Counted from the stretch's first letter, positions 36,698 to 46,074 are shown. The stretch: 64,000 nucleotides of DNA from Sphingopyxis microcysteis (GCF_012274265.1 NZ_JAANYY010000005.1:62001-126000); one strand, 5' to 3'. Numbers and translations: made by a program. Notes: generated from the sequence alone by a model not told the origin.

Positions 36698-38197
36698 AAA
36701 GCAAGCGAATATCCGATCGACAAGGCCATCCGCGTGCATGCGGCGGACAATGTCGCGACCGCGATTGCCGATATTGCGGCGGGCGCGAAGCCGATCGCAC
36801 GCGACGATTTTTGCGCCGCAATTGCCATCGCGCGCGGGCACAAGATTGCGATCGCGCCGATCGCGCGGGGCACTGCGGTCATCAAATATGGCTTTCCGAT
36901 CGGCATCGCGACCGCCGACATCGCGCCCGGCGAGCATGTCCACAGCCACAATCTGGCGACCGCGCTCGGTAGCGACGGCGAATATCAATATGTCGGGGCG
37001 CCGGCCGACGCACCGCCGACCGCAGCGTCGACGCATGGCTTTTCGGGCTATGTCCGCGCCGACGGGCGCGTCGGCACGCGCAACGAAATCTGGATCCTGC
37101 CGACCGTCGGCTGCGTCGGCAATCTCGCCGCGCGCGTCGCGCGCATCGCGGGCAATCGCCATGCCGGGCGCGTCGACGGCATCCATGCCTTCAAACATCC
37201 CTTCGGCTGTTCGCAGCTTGGCGACGACCTTGGCCATACGCGCGCGGTGCTTGCCGCACTGGCGCAGCATCCCAATGCCGGGGGCGTGCTGATCGTCGGG
37301 CTCGGGTGCGAGAGCAACCAGCTCGGCGCGCTCACCGCGCTGATCCCCGCCGACCGCCGCGGGCATATCCGCACCCTGTCGGCGCAGGCGGTCGAGGATG
37401 ACGAAGCCGCGTGCCTCGCACTGATCGACGAACTCGTCGCCGGATGCGCCGATACGCCGCGCCGCGAGGTGCCGCTGTCCAAGCTGACCCTGGGGGTGAA
37501 ATGCGGTGGGTCGGACGGCCTCTCGGGCCTCACCGCCAACCCGCTCGTCGGGCGCATGGCCGATGCCGTTGCCGCCGCGGGCGGCCAGGTCATCCTTACC
37601 GAAATTCCCGAAATTTTCGGCGCCGAGCAGATATTGATGGACCGCGCCGTATCGCGCGCGGTGTTCGACGAAGCCGCGGCGCTGGTCCGCGACTTCAAGG
37701 ACTATTTCATCCGCAACGGCGAGCCGGTGAGCGAGAACCCCTCGCCCGGCAATATCGCCGGCGGGATCACGACGCTCGAGGAAAAATCTCTGGGCGCGGT
37801 GCAAAAGGGCGGGCAGGTGCCGCTCGTCGATGTCCAGCGTTACGGCGGCGAGGCGCGGCTGGCGGGGCTGACGCTGCTCGAAGCACCGGGCAACGACGCG
37901 GTGTCGTCGACGGCGCTAACCGCCGCTGGTGCGACGGTGATCCTGTTCACCACCGGACGCGGCACGCCGCTCGGCTTTCCGGCGCCGACGCTGAAGATTG
38001 CGTCGAATAGCGATCTGGCGGCGCGCAAGGCGGGGTGGATCGACTTTGATGCCGGGACGGTGATCGACGACGGGTTTGACGCGGCGTCGAACGCACTGCG
38101 CGATCTGATCGTCGCCACCGCGTCAGGCGCCATCACCAAAGCGGAAGCCAATGAGGAACGCGACATAGCGATCTGGAAAACGGGCGTGACGCTTTGA
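36692..38197 (+). CDS. uxaA: Altronate dehydratase
   Basis: The 501-residue enzyme dehydrates D-altronate to 2-keto-3-deoxygluconate. Both family parts are present: the N-terminal SAF domain (AIRVHAADNVATAIADI, HKIAIAPIARGTAVIKYG) and the larger catalytic domain with RNEIWILPTVGCVGNLA, KHPFGCSQLGDD, KCGGSDGLSGLTANP and the C-terminal FTTGRGTPLGFP; conserved cysteines may hold iron. The GTG start follows an in-frame stop by nine bases and lies inside the operator, with no ribosome site, so leaderless translation is possible. The next in-frame start (GTG 36734) would cut the SAF domain. Confidence 0.93.
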   Translation: MSKASEYPIDKAIRVHAADNVATAIADIAAGAKPIARDDFCAAIAIARGHKIAIAPIARGTAVIKYGFPIGIATADIAPGEHVHSHNLATALGSDGEYQYVGAPADAPPTAASTHGFSGYVRADGRVGTRNEIWILPTVGCVGNLAARVARIAGNRHAGRVDGIHAFKHPFGCSQLGDDLGHTRAVLAALAQHPNAGGVLIVGLGCESNQLGALTALIPADRRGHIRTLSAQAVEDDEAACLALIDELVAGCADTPRREVPLSKLTLGVKCGGSDGLSGLTANPLVGRMADAVAAAGGQVILTEIPEIFGAEQILMDRAVSRAVFDEAAALVRDFKDYFIRNGEPVSENPSPGNIAGGITTLEEKSLGAVQKGGQVPLVDVQRYGGEARLAGLTLLEAPGNDAVSSTALTAAGATVILFTTGRGTPLGFPAPTLKIASNSDLAARKAGWIDFDAGTVIDDGFDAASNALRDLIVATASGAITKAEANEERDIAIWKTGVTL

Positions 38198-38510
38198 AGC
38201 CAACGTAGCGCTGGGAAAAATTTCGCACAAAGACACAAAGACACGAAGGGGTCTGCTCCATGGCCTGCCGTAGGTTGCGACTAGAGTATGTCCTGCTCAG
38301 GTTGAATCAAGTCACCGTAGCCCTGAGCCTGTCGAAGGGCGCTTCTCGTCGATAAGCGCCCTTCGACAGGCTCAGGGCAACGGATAAATTTGAACAGGAC
38401 AGACTTTAGCGCGAAGCGCTTTCAAATATCGCCTTCGGCGGGAAACCGCCTTTGGGAAAAATGATGATCCCTCTTCGTGTGTTTGTGTCTTTGTGCGAAA
38501 CGAAAAATCG
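38198..38510. repeat. Nested composite inverted repeat
   Basis: This 313-base gap holds three nested inverted repeats. Outer 30-base arms (38221-38250 and 38471-38500, TTTCGCACAAAGACACAAAG) match with two or three mismatches. Middle arms GTCCTGCTCA (about 38290) and TGAACAGGAC (about 38391) pair with one mismatch. The core, 38315-38383, is a copy of the GTAGCCCTGAGCC palindrome. No coding frame is supported. It lies between convergent uxaA and the GH43 gene. Confidence 0.85.
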
Positions 38511-40124
38511 CTACCCGAGCGCCTCAAAGCGAAAGTCGCGGAACCGCGCCTCGCCCGCCCCGGCTGAGTAAAGCCCGGGGCGCAACATCAGGAAACCGCC
38601 GCGGACATTGTGGTGGTAACCCGACACCTCCATGCCGCGGTCGAAACGGACCCAGGTCTTCCCACCATCGCCGCTGGTGTCATAGGTCACGATATGGCGG
38701 TCGTTAGTGACGCGCATCCGCATCCGCCGCCCGTGCGGATTGGCGGGGCGCGCGCGTTCGATGCCATATTGGTGGGTGACGAAGCGCCCGCCGTCGAAGC
38801 CGAGCCCGCAATAGAGCTTCTCGTCGTAGAAGAGGATCAAGCCCGCGGTGCCGCCGGGTGCGATCTCGATGTCGCATTCAAAACGATAGGCCTGATCGCC
38901 CGCGATCAAGAGCAAGGGCGATGAATCGACCGGCGCCTTGCCGCGCGCCGTCAACACCAGGGCGTTATCCGCGACGCGCGCACGGCTGCGCTCGTCGGGG
39001 GCGGGCTTGAAGAAATTCCATTTCGCGCCGAGCGCCAGCGCGCCGAAATCATCCGACAGCGCCATGCCATGGGGGCCCGCGACGGTCCCGCCTGCCGGTT
39101 TGGCGATCGGTTGCGACAGGTCGCCGCCCTTCATGCGGAACCAGCCGTCGGCGGTCCATTCGATCGGATCGAGCAGCGCCTGCCGCCCCAGCGTCCAATA
39201 GCCATTTTCGAACCCGTGATAGACGCTCCACCAGTCGCCCGCCGGGCCCTCGACGAGCGTCGCATGGCCGCGCGACCACCATTTTTCGGCGGCCGATGTG
39301 GTGCGAACGAGCGGGTTCGCGGGGCAGTTCTCCCACGGACCGTGGATCGACTTCGACCGCGCGGCGATCACCATATGACCCGTCGGCGGACCCGCGGTGC
39401 CGCCGACCGCGGTGATCATGTAAAAATAGTCGCCGTGGCGCGTGATCTTCGGGCCTTCGGGCGCGAAGCCCTCGACCACCCAGTCGGTCGGGTAGCGCCA
39501 CGGATCATAGACATGTTCCGGCTCGCCGATCCGCGACAGCCCGTCGTCGGACAATCGCACGCGGTCGCCGCCCGACAGGAACAGCCAGCGCGACCCGTCC
39601 TCGCCGACCGCATGACCGGGGTCAATATGGTCGGGCAGGTTCAGATCGACCGGCTCGCTCCACGGCCCCTCGATCCTGTCGGCCCAGATCACCCAGCTGG
39701 TGTTCGGGCCTTTGGTGGGGATGTAGAGAAAGAAGCGGCCGCCGTGCTTCACCAGCTCGGGCGCCCACACCGATCCGATATTCTTGTGGAGCGCGGGACC
39801 GATCGGGCGCCAGTTCACCAGGTCGCGCGAATGCCAGATGACCAGCCCCGGATAGCTGTCGAAGGTCGAGAAGGTCATGTAATAGTCGGCGCCGTCCTTC
39901 AGGATCGACGGGTCGGGATGGTCGCCGGCCATGATCGGATTGAGAAAACGCCCGTCACCAAGATCGGGCTTGCGCTGACCGTCGAAGCCCTTCGCCCAAG
40001 GCGGGGCCGATGGCGATGGCGATGGCGACGCGGCGGCCAGCGCCGACGTTCCGGCGAAGCCCGACAGGCCGGTAGCCATCAATCCCGTCCCGGCCAGCTT
40101 CAGCATCTCACGGCGATCGGTCAC
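38511..40124 (-). CDS. Glycoside hydrolase family 43 protein
   Basis: The 537-residue exported enzyme has a Tat/Sec-type signal (TDRREMLKLAGTGLMATGL) ending near AALAA. The five-bladed propeller is typical of GH43: NPIMAGDHPDPSILKDG with the catalytic base aspartate, VWAPELVKH, and VEGFAPEGPKI with the acid glutamate. From about residue 345 a C-terminal concanavalin-like beta-sandwich follows (LSDDFGALALGAKWNF). GH43 enzymes release arabinose or xylose; arabinan side chains of pectin fit the locus. The GTG start is chosen for GGAG seven bases upstream, which lies just past the terminator of the receptor gene. Confidence 0.85.
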   Translation of the reverse strand: MTDRREMLKLAGTGLMATGLSGFAGTSALAAASPSPSPSAPPWAKGFDGQRKPDLGDGRFLNPIMAGDHPDPSILKDGADYYMTFSTFDSYPGLVIWHSRDLVNWRPIGPALHKNIGSVWAPELVKHGGRFFLYIPTKGPNTSWVIWADRIEGPWSEPVDLNLPDHIDPGHAVGEDGSRWLFLSGGDRVRLSDDGLSRIGEPEHVYDPWRYPTDWVVEGFAPEGPKITRHGDYFYMITAVGGTAGPPTGHMVIAARSKSIHGPWENCPANPLVRTTSAAEKWWSRGHATLVEGPAGDWWSVYHGFENGYWTLGRQALLDPIEWTADGWFRMKGGDLSQPIAKPAGGTVAGPHGMALSDDFGALALGAKWNFFKPAPDERSRARVADNALVLTARGKAPVDSSPLLLIAGDQAYRFECDIEIAPGGTAGLILFYDEKLYCGLGFDGGRFVTHQYGIERARPANPHGRRMRMRVTNDRHIVTYDTSGDGGKTWVRFDRGMEVSGYHHNVRGGFLMLRPGLYSAGAGEARFRDFRFEALG

Positions 40125-40137
40125 TTTGCTCTCCTTG

Positions 40138-40178
40138 AAAAAAGAAAGGCCCGGCCCCCGCAAGCGAAGACCGGGCCT
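40138..40178 (-). terminator. Intrinsic terminator after the TonB receptor gene
   Basis: On the minus strand CCGGGCCT-type arms (40171-40178 with 40147-40154) form an 8-bp stem followed by TTTCTTTTTT. It ends five bases before the GH43 ribosome site, so transcription reaching GH43 must pass it. Confidence 0.75.
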
Positions 40179-40200
40179 CACCGGGACTAACCTGTCGGCG

Positions 40201-43062
40201 TCAAATCTTGACGCGCGCACCGAACAGGAAGGTGCGACCGAAATGGTTGTTCTCGTAATTGCGGTTCGCGTCGATATCGGTGAAGCGATAGCGATATTCG
40301 TCGGTCAGGTTGATGCCTTCGACCGAGATTTCGATATTGTCGGTGATCGCGTAGCGCATCGACGCATCGACGTTGATCGTCGAACCATAGCCTTCGAACA
40401 CGTTGCCCGTGCCGCTGTTAGCGTCGGCATAACGGCTGCGATAGCTGATCGAAGCGCGCGCGCTGAACTTGCCGTCGTCATAATAGAGCGTGCCGTTGTA
40501 GGCGCGCTTCGACAGGTTGAAGAGCGTGCCGTTGCGGATCGCCCCGACATTGGCACCGCCAGGCACGACCGACGGGCCCGCCACCGAATAGTCGGCGTCC
40601 GAGTCGATGAAGGTCGCGTTGACGATGCCGCCGAAGTTCGAAAGGAACCCTGGCAGGAAGGTGAACGGAGCCTGCAGCGAAACTTCGACCCCTTTCAGAC
40701 TGGCGCCTTCGCCATTGCCGATCGAGTTGATCGTCCACAGCTGGCCTTCGGGGTTGATCGCGGCAGGGCTGCTCGGCGGGATGATCGACGTCGGCAGACC
40801 GGTCGAGGCAAAGGTGCCGCTGCTCGTGGTCGCCACCGGGAAGCTTGCGATGTCCTTTTTGAACAGCGCGACCGAAAAGATCGATTGCGGCGCAAAATAC
40901 CATTCGAAAGCCAGGTCGTACGCGGTGGCGCGGAACGGATCGAGGAACGGGTTGCCGTAGTTGATCCGATAGTTGAACCCGTCGACCGAGCCGCCGGGGG
41001 TCAGGTTGCCGAGCGTCGGGCGCGTCATCACATCGGCGACCGCAGCGCGGATGATGATGTCTTCGTGCGGGAACAACGCCAGGTTCACCGACGGCAGCCA
41101 ATCTTCATAGCTGCGCTTCACGGTCACCGCAGCGCCGCTGCTGAGCCCGCTCGACGTCTGCGCGGTGTGGACGTAACGGATGCCGGCGTTGAGCGCATAG
41201 TCGAGCCCGCCCAGTTCGCCCTTGGCGTCGAATTGCAGATAGCCGCCGGTGACCTCTTCACGCACGCTGCGGTTGTTGCCGGCGTCGAGCGCGGGGGTGC
41301 GGTTATACAGGCCGGTAAAGGCTGTCCCCGCCTCCAGATTCGGGACCAGCCATTCGGTGGTGGTTCCAGCAGGCTGCCCCGCCTTCCCCAGCGTGAACAG
41401 CTCGGCGAGCGACGACGTCACCGGGAAGCCGTAGATCGCGGTCGGGCCGAACGCCGACGACGGCGAGCAGGTCAGCGTGCCGAGCACGCGATCGACACCG
41501 CCATTGCCGCACACCACGGTGTCGCGGGTAAAGGCGACACTGGTGAAGTCGAAACGGCGATAGACGCCGCCTGCCTTGACCGTGAAGCCTTCGGTGACAT
41601 CCCATTCGGTGCGCAGCTGCGCGGTGCGGAACTTGTTTTCGACCTCCGACGGGCGGTCGCGGATTTCAGCGAGCTGGAAATTCGCCGGGTTGGTGACGCT
41701 GGTGCCAAAGGTCAGCACCGGGTTCGCCATGTCGGTATAGTCGTAGCGATAGCCCTGCGCGTCGCGGTCGTCGAAGACCAGCGTGGTTTCCAGCGGGATC
41801 GACGCGGTCGATTTCGAAAGGCCGCCGAGCAGGGTGAAGCGGAAATTGTCGCCGACATCCTGATCCCAGCTGCCGCCGAACTGATAAAATTCGGTCTTGG
41901 CCTGGCGCAGATAATGTTCGGTGCGCACCCATGCGTCGTCGAGCGTCGCCGAGATCATGTTATTGTCGTTGTCGATCACATAGTCGCGGACGTTGATCGA
42001 GCGTTCGTTGCTGCGCAGCAGCACCTCGCCCCAACGCTCGCGGCGCTGGTGCTTGAAGCTTGAAAACAGCCCGTCGAGCGAAATCTTGGTCGCGTCGGTC
42101 GGTGCAAACTGGATCGACCCGGTGATGCCGAGACGCTTTTTGTCGTGCGCGATCTCGCCGTAGCGCGGAATGCGCGGGTGGAAGGCGAGCGCGACCGAAT
42201 CGCACGCCGCCGAGCGGCCGTTCGTATAAACGCCGCCCGAATTGGCGACGCCGATGCCGCTCGTTGCGGTGGTGGTAAAGCACGGGGCGCCGTTGACCGA
42301 ATCGAAGCGCGCCTGCGCCCAGCGCACCGTGTTGTTGCCAAGCTCGAGCGTCTTCTGGTCCGAATAGGCCGCCGACACCGCAAAGCCGAGCGTTCCGGCG
42401 TCGTTGACCCAGCTAAGCAGGCCCGCCACGCGCGGGCCGACTTTTTCGGACAGGTCGTTGTAGCTGCCCTGCGCCGACAGCGCCGCGGTAAAGCCGCTCT
42501 TGCCCGCCAGCGGGTTGCCGGTGTTGAGATCGACGACGGCGCCGAGCGAACCTTCGTCGAGTTCGGCCGACGCGGTCTTGTGGACGACGATCGAGCTGAA
42601 CAGTTCGGAAGCAAAGACGTTGAAGTCGAACGCGCGGTCGCGGTTCGCCGAGGCGCCGTCGGTCGAGGTCGCGACGGTTTCGAGCCCGTTGACGCGAACG
42701 CGCGTGAATTGCGACCCCAGACCGCGCACGGTGATGCCGCGGCCCTCGCCGCCGTCGCGCTGGATGGTGATGCCGGGAATGCGCTGCAGCGATTCGGCGA
42801 GGTTCTGATCAGGGAATTTGGCGATGTCTTCGGCGACGATCGCGTCGACCGCGGCCACCGAATCGCGCTTCACGTCGAGCGCCTTGTCGAGCGAGGCGCG
42901 AAAGCCGGTGACGACGATCTCGTCTTCGGTCGCGACCGCTTCGTCGGCGACGGGCGCGGCGGCGTCCTGGGCAAAAGCCGGTGACACCGCGAGCGCGGCA
43001 AGCGAAGCGCCGCACGCCAATTGGGTCAAAGCGCGAAGGCCCCGCGTTGCATGAATAGCCAT
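40201..43062 (-). CDS. TonB-dependent receptor
   Basis: The 953-residue outer-membrane transporter has a signal peptide (LACGASLAALAVSPAFA), a TonB box-like DEIVVTGFRASL, a plug domain with NLAESLQRIPGITIQRDGGEGRGITVRGLG, and a long beta-barrel ending in FGRTFLFGARVKI. This is the sphingomonad/Caulobacter subtype that imports plant oligosaccharides. Its divergent pectate lyase and shared operator point to oligogalacturonate or related pectin fragments. ATG 43062 is used because GGGAGG lies six bases upstream; an ATG two codons earlier abuts the ribosome site. Confidence 0.92.
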   Translation of the reverse strand: MAIHATRGLRALTQLACGASLAALAVSPAFAQDAAAPVADEAVATEDEIVVTGFRASLDKALDVKRDSVAAVDAIVAEDIAKFPDQNLAESLQRIPGITIQRDGGEGRGITVRGLGSQFTRVRVNGLETVATSTDGASANRDRAFDFNVFASELFSSIVVHKTASAELDEGSLGAVVDLNTGNPLAGKSGFTAALSAQGSYNDLSEKVGPRVAGLLSWVNDAGTLGFAVSAAYSDQKTLELGNNTVRWAQARFDSVNGAPCFTTTATSGIGVANSGGVYTNGRSAACDSVALAFHPRIPRYGEIAHDKKRLGITGSIQFAPTDATKISLDGLFSSFKHQRRERWGEVLLRSNERSINVRDYVIDNDNNMISATLDDAWVRTEHYLRQAKTEFYQFGGSWDQDVGDNFRFTLLGGLSKSTASIPLETTLVFDDRDAQGYRYDYTDMANPVLTFGTSVTNPANFQLAEIRDRPSEVENKFRTAQLRTEWDVTEGFTVKAGGVYRRFDFTSVAFTRDTVVCGNGGVDRVLGTLTCSPSSAFGPTAIYGFPVTSSLAELFTLGKAGQPAGTTTEWLVPNLEAGTAFTGLYNRTPALDAGNNRSVREEVTGGYLQFDAKGELGGLDYALNAGIRYVHTAQTSSGLSSGAAVTVKRSYEDWLPSVNLALFPHEDIIIRAAVADVMTRPTLGNLTPGGSVDGFNYRINYGNPFLDPFRATAYDLAFEWYFAPQSIFSVALFKKDIASFPVATTSSGTFASTGLPTSIIPPSSPAAINPEGQLWTINSIGNGEGASLKGVEVSLQAPFTFLPGFLSNFGGIVNATFIDSDADYSVAGPSVVPGGANVGAIRNGTLFNLSKRAYNGTLYYDDGKFSARASISYRSRYADANSGTGNVFEGYGSTINVDASMRYAITDNIEISVEGINLTDEYRYRFTDIDANRNYENNHFGRTFLFGARVKI

Positions 43063-43107
43063 TATCATCCTCCCTTGATCGGCCGAAACTCTTGCCGAAG
43101 CAAGAAA

Positions 43108-43121
43108 TGACACCGGTTACT
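43108..43121. promoter_or_regulatory. ACACCGGT operator, TonB receptor side
   Basis: TGACACCGGTTACT lies 46 bases upstream of the receptor start. Its centre is 144 bases from the sister site at 43252, which could allow looping. Confidence 0.65.
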
Positions 43122-43251
43122 TTGCGAGACCAGACAAATCGGCATGATCGCCTGGCCGGAAATTTTTTTGAGAGTGATGATGGCGCCGTCGCCTGTCGCG
43201 ACTGGCCGCCCTATCCCCTCTCCCTTGAAAATTTTCTCGTTGACCGATTGG

Positions 43252-43265
43252 GGTAACCGGTGTCA
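43252..43265. promoter_or_regulatory. ACACCGGT operator, pectate lyase side
   Basis: GGTAACCGGTGTCA lies 57 bases upstream of the pectate lyase start, just after a TTGACC hexamer (43240-43245) that may be a -35 element. Confidence 0.65.
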
Positions 43266-43322
43266 GGAAGATAGAGGGATTGGAACAGCCGTGTCAATAC
43301 CCCAATGAATCGGAGAGACGGG

Positions 43323-44696
43323 ATGCCCAAAAAACCTTGGTTGGCCGCGCTTTTTCTGGCGTTCGCACTGCCTGCGAGCCCGGTGCTTGCCGCCGATGCG
43401 GCGCCGCTGGCCTTCCCCGGCGCGGTCGGTCCCGCCGCGCACACCATTGGTGGTCGCGGCGGCCAGATCCTGCGCGTGACCACGCTGGCGGCCGACGGGC
43501 CGGGGTCGCTGAAGGCCGCGATCGAGACCCCCGGACCGCGCATCATCGTGTTCGAGGTCGGCGGCGTCATCGACATGGGACGTCAGACGATCAGCGTCAC
43601 CCATCCGTTTCTGACCATCGCCGGGCAGACCGCACCCGGACCCGGGATCACGCTGATCCGCACCGGCATCGACGTAAAGACCCACGACGTCGTGATCCGC
43701 CACCTGCGCATCTACACCGGCGTCGACGGCCAGCCGAAGCGCAGCGGGTGGGAAGCCGACACTTTTTCGACCGTCGCGGCGCACAATGTCATCGTCGACC
43801 ATTGCACGCTCATGTGGGGGATCGACGAGAATATGTCGGCGTCCGGGCCGCGCTTCACCGGCGACAGCGTTGCGGAGTGGCGCAAGGGGACGAGCCACAA
43901 TATCACTTTTTCGAACAACCTCGCCGCCGAAGGACTCGCCGACGCGAGCCATCCCAAGGGCGAGCACAGCAAGGGATCGCTGATCCACGACAATGCGACG
44001 GGCATCGTCTTCTACCGCAATGTCTGGGCGCATAATGTCGAGCGGAACCCGCTGATCAAGGGGGGCGGACAGGCGCTGATGATCAACAATCTGATCTATA
44101 ACCCGCAGCACCGCGCGGTGCATTACAACCTCATGAACCTCGAATGGGTGGGGCATGATTATGTGCCGGGTCAGATCACCGCGATCGGCAATGTGATGCG
44201 CGGCGGCAACGATACCGACGAGCAGCTGCCGTTCCTGATGCTGGGCGGCGACGGCGACCTCGAATATTATGGCAAGGACAATCTCCACGTCGATCGCCAC
44301 GGCGCGGCGCTGCCCGAATTCGGCCGCTATGGCGAGACGCAGGCGAAGCTGATCCGCGCCAAAGCGCCGCTCGCGCCGGTGGGCGGCTATACCATCCTGC
44401 CGGTGCGCGATGTCGAAACATCGGTGCTGTCGACCGCGGGCGCGCGGCCCTGGGCGCGCGACGCCGAGGAAATCCGTGTGCTTTTCTTCGTTGCCGAGGG
44501 GCGTGGGCAAGTGATCGACGACGAGAAGGAAGTGAGCGCCTATCCCAAGGTCAAGGAGGTGCGCGCGCCCTTTGTCGAGGGTGACTGGGATCTTGCGACG
44601 ATGGAGCCGAAATCGGGCGTCTATCCGGGCCAGACGGCGCCGCTGCCGCAAGAAAATCTGTCGGCGCGCGACCGCGCGTCGCGGACGGGGAATTGA
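43323..44696 (+). CDS. Pectate lyase, PL1-like
   Basis: The 457-residue exported protein starts with a signal peptide (KKPWLAALFLAFALPASPVLA). The parallel beta-helix of PL1 enzymes is visible: LAFPGAVGPAAHTIGGRGG, PRIIVFEVGGVIDM, FLTIAGQTAPGPGITL, then VIRHLRIYTGVDG and NVIVDHCTLMWGIDENMS with calcium-binding acidic residues. It cleaves polygalacturonate by beta-elimination outside the cytoplasm, giving unsaturated oligogalacturonates. GGAGA before ATG 43323 favours this start over ATG 43305. It leads an operon with a cupin and an esterase. Confidence 0.88.
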   Translation: MPKKPWLAALFLAFALPASPVLAADAAPLAFPGAVGPAAHTIGGRGGQILRVTTLAADGPGSLKAAIETPGPRIIVFEVGGVIDMGRQTISVTHPFLTIAGQTAPGPGITLIRTGIDVKTHDVVIRHLRIYTGVDGQPKRSGWEADTFSTVAAHNVIVDHCTLMWGIDENMSASGPRFTGDSVAEWRKGTSHNITFSNNLAAEGLADASHPKGEHSKGSLIHDNATGIVFYRNVWAHNVERNPLIKGGGQALMINNLIYNPQHRAVHYNLMNLEWVGHDYVPGQITAIGNVMRGGNDTDEQLPFLMLGGDGDLEYYGKDNLHVDRHGAALPEFGRYGETQAKLIRAKAPLAPVGGYTILPVRDVETSVLSTAGARPWARDAEEIRVLFFVAEGRGQVIDDEKEVSAYPKVKEVRAPFVEGDWDLATMEPKSGVYPGQTAPLPQENLSARDRASRTGN

Positions 44697-44698
44697 CG

Positions 44699-45100
44699 AT
44701 GGACGCGCTGCTCGCCCTGCTCCTCGCGAGCGGAGCCGCCCCGGCGATGGTGGTGATCGATGAGAAGACGACCGTCCGTGAGGAGGCGCCGCCGCATGGC
44801 GCAATCGGCATGTCGACTGCTTACCGGATCAGCGATTCGGTGCCGGCGCCGCGCAGCTTCGAATTTCGCAAGCGCGCGCTGCACGTCGGCGCTGCGATCG
44901 GCATTCACCCGATCGACCATGACGAGATCTACTACGTCCTTTCCGGCACCGGCATCGTCCATTCGGACGGCGAGGAACAGGAATTGAAGGCCGGAACCGC
45001 GGCGTGGCTCTACAAGGGCGCAAAGGTCGGTATCCGCCAGACCGGCGGCGAACCCCTGGTACTGATCATCGCCTATCCCAACAAGGCGCCCGCGCCATGA
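44699..45100 (+). CDS. Cupin domain protein, possibly KdgF-like
   Basis: The 133-residue protein has a short hydrophobic start (ALLALLLASGAAPA) that may export it, and one cupin barrel: IGIHPIDHDEIYYVLSGTG gives the H-x3-H-x-E metal motif, and KAGTAAWLYKGAKVGI the second box. KdgF cupins help convert 4,5-unsaturated uronates to their linear keto form; the locus suits this, but the histidine spacing differs from classic KdgF. It starts two bases after the lyase stop; TTG 44693 is an alternative. Its stop overlaps the esterase start. Confidence 0.7.
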   Translation: MDALLALLLASGAAPAMVVIDEKTTVREEAPPHGAIGMSTAYRISDSVPAPRSFEFRKRALHVGAAIGIHPIDHDEIYYVLSGTGIVHSDGEEQELKAGTAAWLYKGAKVGIRQTGGEPLVLIIAYPNKAPAP

Positions 45101-46068
45101 CGCTGGGTCGCCGCACGCTGCTGGCAGCGGGGCTGACGCTGCCCTTTGCCAGCGCGGCGGCAGGGGCGGCGTGGACGCGGCCCGCGGGCCTGACGCCCGA
45201 CGCGAGCATCGCGCTGTGGCCGGACGGCCATATCAAGCCGCCACCGGGCCTCGTCGAAGCGGTCGTCCAGCGCAGCGATGATCCGAACGCCAGCGACCGC
45301 ATGCTCGAGAAGATCACGCGCCCACGCCTCGACATTTTTCGCCCGGCAAAGCCCAACGGCGCGGCGGTCATCCTCGCTCCCGGCGGCGGCTATCGCTATG
45401 TCGTGATCGACAAGGAAGGCTATGAGCTCGCGCGCTGGCTGAGGGACCGCGGCGTCACCGTGTACGTCCTCTTCTATCGCCTGCCCGGCGACGGCTGGAC
45501 GAACGGCGCCGACGTCCCGCTCGCCGATGCGCAGCGCGCGGTGCGGCTGGTGCGCAGCCGCGCGAAGCTTGACGGCGTCGATCCGGCGCGTGTCGCCTTT
45601 GGCGGTTTCTCGGCGGGCGGACAGGTTGCGACGAGCCTGCTCACGCGTTTCGACGCGAAGGTCTATGATCGGGTCGATGCTGCCGACGCGCTGCCTGCAC
45701 GGCCCGACGCGCTTGCCGCCATCTATCCCGTCGTGTCAATGGACCCCGCGATCGCCCATGCGGTTAGCCGCGAGAAACTGATTGGCGCCAATTCCGACGC
45801 GGCGCGCGAAAGACGCTACTCGCCCGAGCTTCACGTCCGCGCCGACCAGCCCCCGCTGTGGCTGCTCCACGCCGAGGATGACAGCGTCGTCAAGATCGCG
45901 AACAGCGTGCGGCTCCGCGAAGCGACGCGCGGCATCGGCGCACCCGCCGAAGCGCATTTCTTCGAGCGCGGCGAGCATGGCTTCGGGTTGATGAAGACCG
46001 CTGGCTTGCCAGTCGCAATCTGGCCCGAGCTGCTGTGGAACTGGCTCGGATCGCAGGGGATCGTCTGA
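45097..46068 (+). CDS. Alpha/beta hydrolase, probable carbohydrate acetylesterase
   Basis: The 323-residue exported protein begins with a twin-arginine-like signal (LGRRTLLAAGLTLPFASAAAGA). The alpha/beta hydrolase core shows the oxyanion GGGYRYV and nucleophile GGFSAGGQV near residue 170; a histidine in ERGEHGFGLM and aspartate in HAEDDSVVK complete a triad. The BD-FAE/xylan esterase-like family includes acetylesterases acting on plant polysaccharides. Deacetylating pectin before or after the coupled lyase is a sound inference. It overlaps the cupin stop by four bases. Confidence 0.78.
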   Translation: MTLGRRTLLAAGLTLPFASAAAGAAWTRPAGLTPDASIALWPDGHIKPPPGLVEAVVQRSDDPNASDRMLEKITRPRLDIFRPAKPNGAAVILAPGGGYRYVVIDKEGYELARWLRDRGVTVYVLFYRLPGDGWTNGADVPLADAQRAVRLVRSRAKLDGVDPARVAFGGFSAGGQVATSLLTRFDAKVYDRVDAADALPARPDALAAIYPVVSMDPAIAHAVSREKLIGANSDAARERRYSPELHVRADQPPLWLLHAEDDSVVKIANSVRLREATRGIGAPAEAHFFERGEHGFGLMKTAGLPVAIWPELLWNWLGSQGIV

Positions 46069-46074
46069 CCGTCC

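Noticed and set aside
38198..38510. Nested repeat considered as an insertion sequence
   Set aside because: No transposase frame and no clear target duplication, so kept only as a repeat.
40126..42063. 645-codon plus-strand frame opposite the TonB receptor
   Set aside because: Arg/Asp/Ala-rich shadow of a well-supported receptor gene.
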